DNA from: Bacteroidales bacterium
GTDB lineage: Bacteria > Bacteroidota > Bacteroidia > Bacteroidales > UBA1402
Assembly: GCA_012511135.1 (NCBI GenBank)
Contig: JAAZGQ010000298.1
Span: 1 to 7,040, forward strand
DNA length: 7,040 nt
Reading direction: 5' to 3'
The notes under the pieces are model-generated. The model did not search any database and was not told where the DNA came from. It worked only from the letters and a program-made list of their open reading frames with translations. Below, in pieces: positions 6,298-7,040 of the stretch (the stretch's first letter is position 1; every line of letters begins with the position of its first letter). The position numbers and the translations under genes were made by a program.

Positions 6298-7040
6298 ATG
6301 GGAGGCTTTTTTGGAACCATCTCCAATTCTAGTTGTATCAGAGACCTTTATTACGGCATTGACTACAACTCACACCTGGGAACACGCCGGGGAGGCATGG
6401 CCACTTTATCAAACGGCAAGTTTTACAGAGCAATACACAATTTAGAAAATGCCTATTTTCGCTCTAAATTCGAACCCGAGCTATCCTCTTTTTTTGGAAA
6501 CTCAGGTATAGGTGTCATCAGTGATACCGACCCCCAACCCATTGTTATCAATTCTCATTTGGGAAAATTTGCCATAGTGACGGTGGCCTGTGTTAACAAT
6601 ATCAAAGAACTCGAAAAGGAATTGCTCGACGCCGGCAGACATTTTGCCGAGCTAAGCTCCGGACAAACCAACCAAACAGAACTGATCGCCCTGTTAATTA
6701 CCGAAGGCAATACTTTTCTGGAAGGAATAGAATTGGTCTTCAAAAAAGTGAAGGGTTCCTGTTCTATGCTCATTCTTACCGAGGAGGGAATTATTGTTGC
6801 GAGGGATAAATTCGGACGTACCCCCATTGTCATTGGCAAAAAAGAAGGGTCCTACGCTGCCTCCAGCGAGCCCTGTGCTTTTCCCAACCTTGATTTTGAA
6901 ACAGACTACTGCCTGGGTGCCGGAGAAGTAGTGCTGCTCCGGTCTAATTTTATGCAACAATTGCGTGAACCCAACAAACGCAAACAAGTATGCTCTTTTT
7001 TATGGGTCTATTTCGGGTATCCTGTATCAGACTATGAAAA
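6298..7040 (+). CDS. PurF-like amidophosphoribosyltransferase-family protein with degenerate glutaminase domain (cut by window edge)
   Basis: 247 residues are visible with no stop. This is the N-terminal Ntn-fold (class II glutaminase-like) domain of a PurF relative; the phosphoribosyltransferase domain should follow beyond the edge. Support: GTRRGGMAT at 28-36 in place of the HRGQDAAG loop, GNSGIGVISD at 67-76, GSCSMLIL at 153-160, ARDKFGRTPIVIGKK at 168-182 (the strongest PurF signature), GAGE at 207-210 and CSFLWVYFGYP at 232-242. True PurF begins Met-Cys, with Cys as the nucleophile; here residue 2 is Gly. The Arg of HVRYPT is replaced within SDTD (75-78), the oxyanion HNG by ACV (97-99), and the catalytic Asp region by TNQTE (124-128). 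The frame upstream back to a stop at 6256-6258 holds no ATG, GTG or TTG and no Cys, so the start is firm. It lies 17 bases after carB, with no terminator, so they are probably cotranscribed. I remember this MGGFFG family as widespread in Bacteroidota and usually named amidophosphoribosyltransferase. Confidence 0.88.
   Translation, partial: MGGFFGTISNSSCIRDLYYGIDYNSHLGTRRGGMATLSNGKFYRAIHNLENAYFRSKFEPELSSFFGNSGIGVISDTDPQPIVINSHLGKFAIVTVACVNNIKELEKELLDAGRHFAELSSGQTNQTELIALLITEGNTFLEGIELVFKKVKGSCSMLILTEEGIIVARDKFGRTPIVIGKKEGSYAASSEPCAFPNLDFETDYCLGAGEVVLLRSNFMQQLREPNKRKQVCSFLWVYFGYPVSDYE

Noticed and set aside
6555..6987. Two overlapping minus-strand open frames near the right end
   Set aside because: Both are antisense to the PurF-like gene, whose plus-strand frame is open from 6298 to the edge with strong motifs.

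Overview
The window looks like chromosomal DNA of a Bacteroidota (Bacteroidetes) bacterium. Three signals agree. The one intergenic promoter region carries back-to-back matches to the Bacteroidota promoter (TTTG, about 19 bp, TAnnTTTG). The start codons lack convincing Shine-Dalgarno sequences. The proteins have the wording I know from this phylum, for example the GHYETEQFTKD block of Nif3 and the MGGFFGTIS start of the PurF-like protein. I see no mobile element, CRISPR array, RNA gene or long repeat, and coding density is high.

Layout. Left half, minus strand: a three-gene run reads leftward from a promoter near 2914-2943. It contains aspS (aspartyl-tRNA synthetase), a Nif3/DUF34 metal-binding protein whose start overlaps the aspS stop by 4 bases, and a coiled-coil protein of the C4 zinc-ribbon type that runs off the left edge. 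Right half, plus strand: a promoter near 2984-3014 drives carB (carbamoyl-phosphate synthase large subunit). Seventeen bases after carB comes a PurF-like gene that runs off the right edge. The 163-bp spacer 2893-3055 is the only sizeable non-coding stretch, and it holds the two divergent promoters.

How the genes work together. The left run joins a core translation enzyme with two conserved proteins of poorly defined role. The right pair joins carbamoyl-phosphate supply (pyrimidines and arginine) with a protein of the amidophosphoribosyltransferase family (PRPP and purine entry). Two points stand out. The CarB is of the animal CAD/CPS1 sequence type, and its C-terminal effector domain keeps most residues that bind N-acetylglutamate in CPS1. 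The PurF-like protein has lost every recognisable glutaminase catalytic residue, including the N-terminal cysteine. No carA lies next to carB in this window. A link between nitrogen supply, PRPP and carbamoyl phosphate is therefore a reasonable hypothesis, but it is inference.
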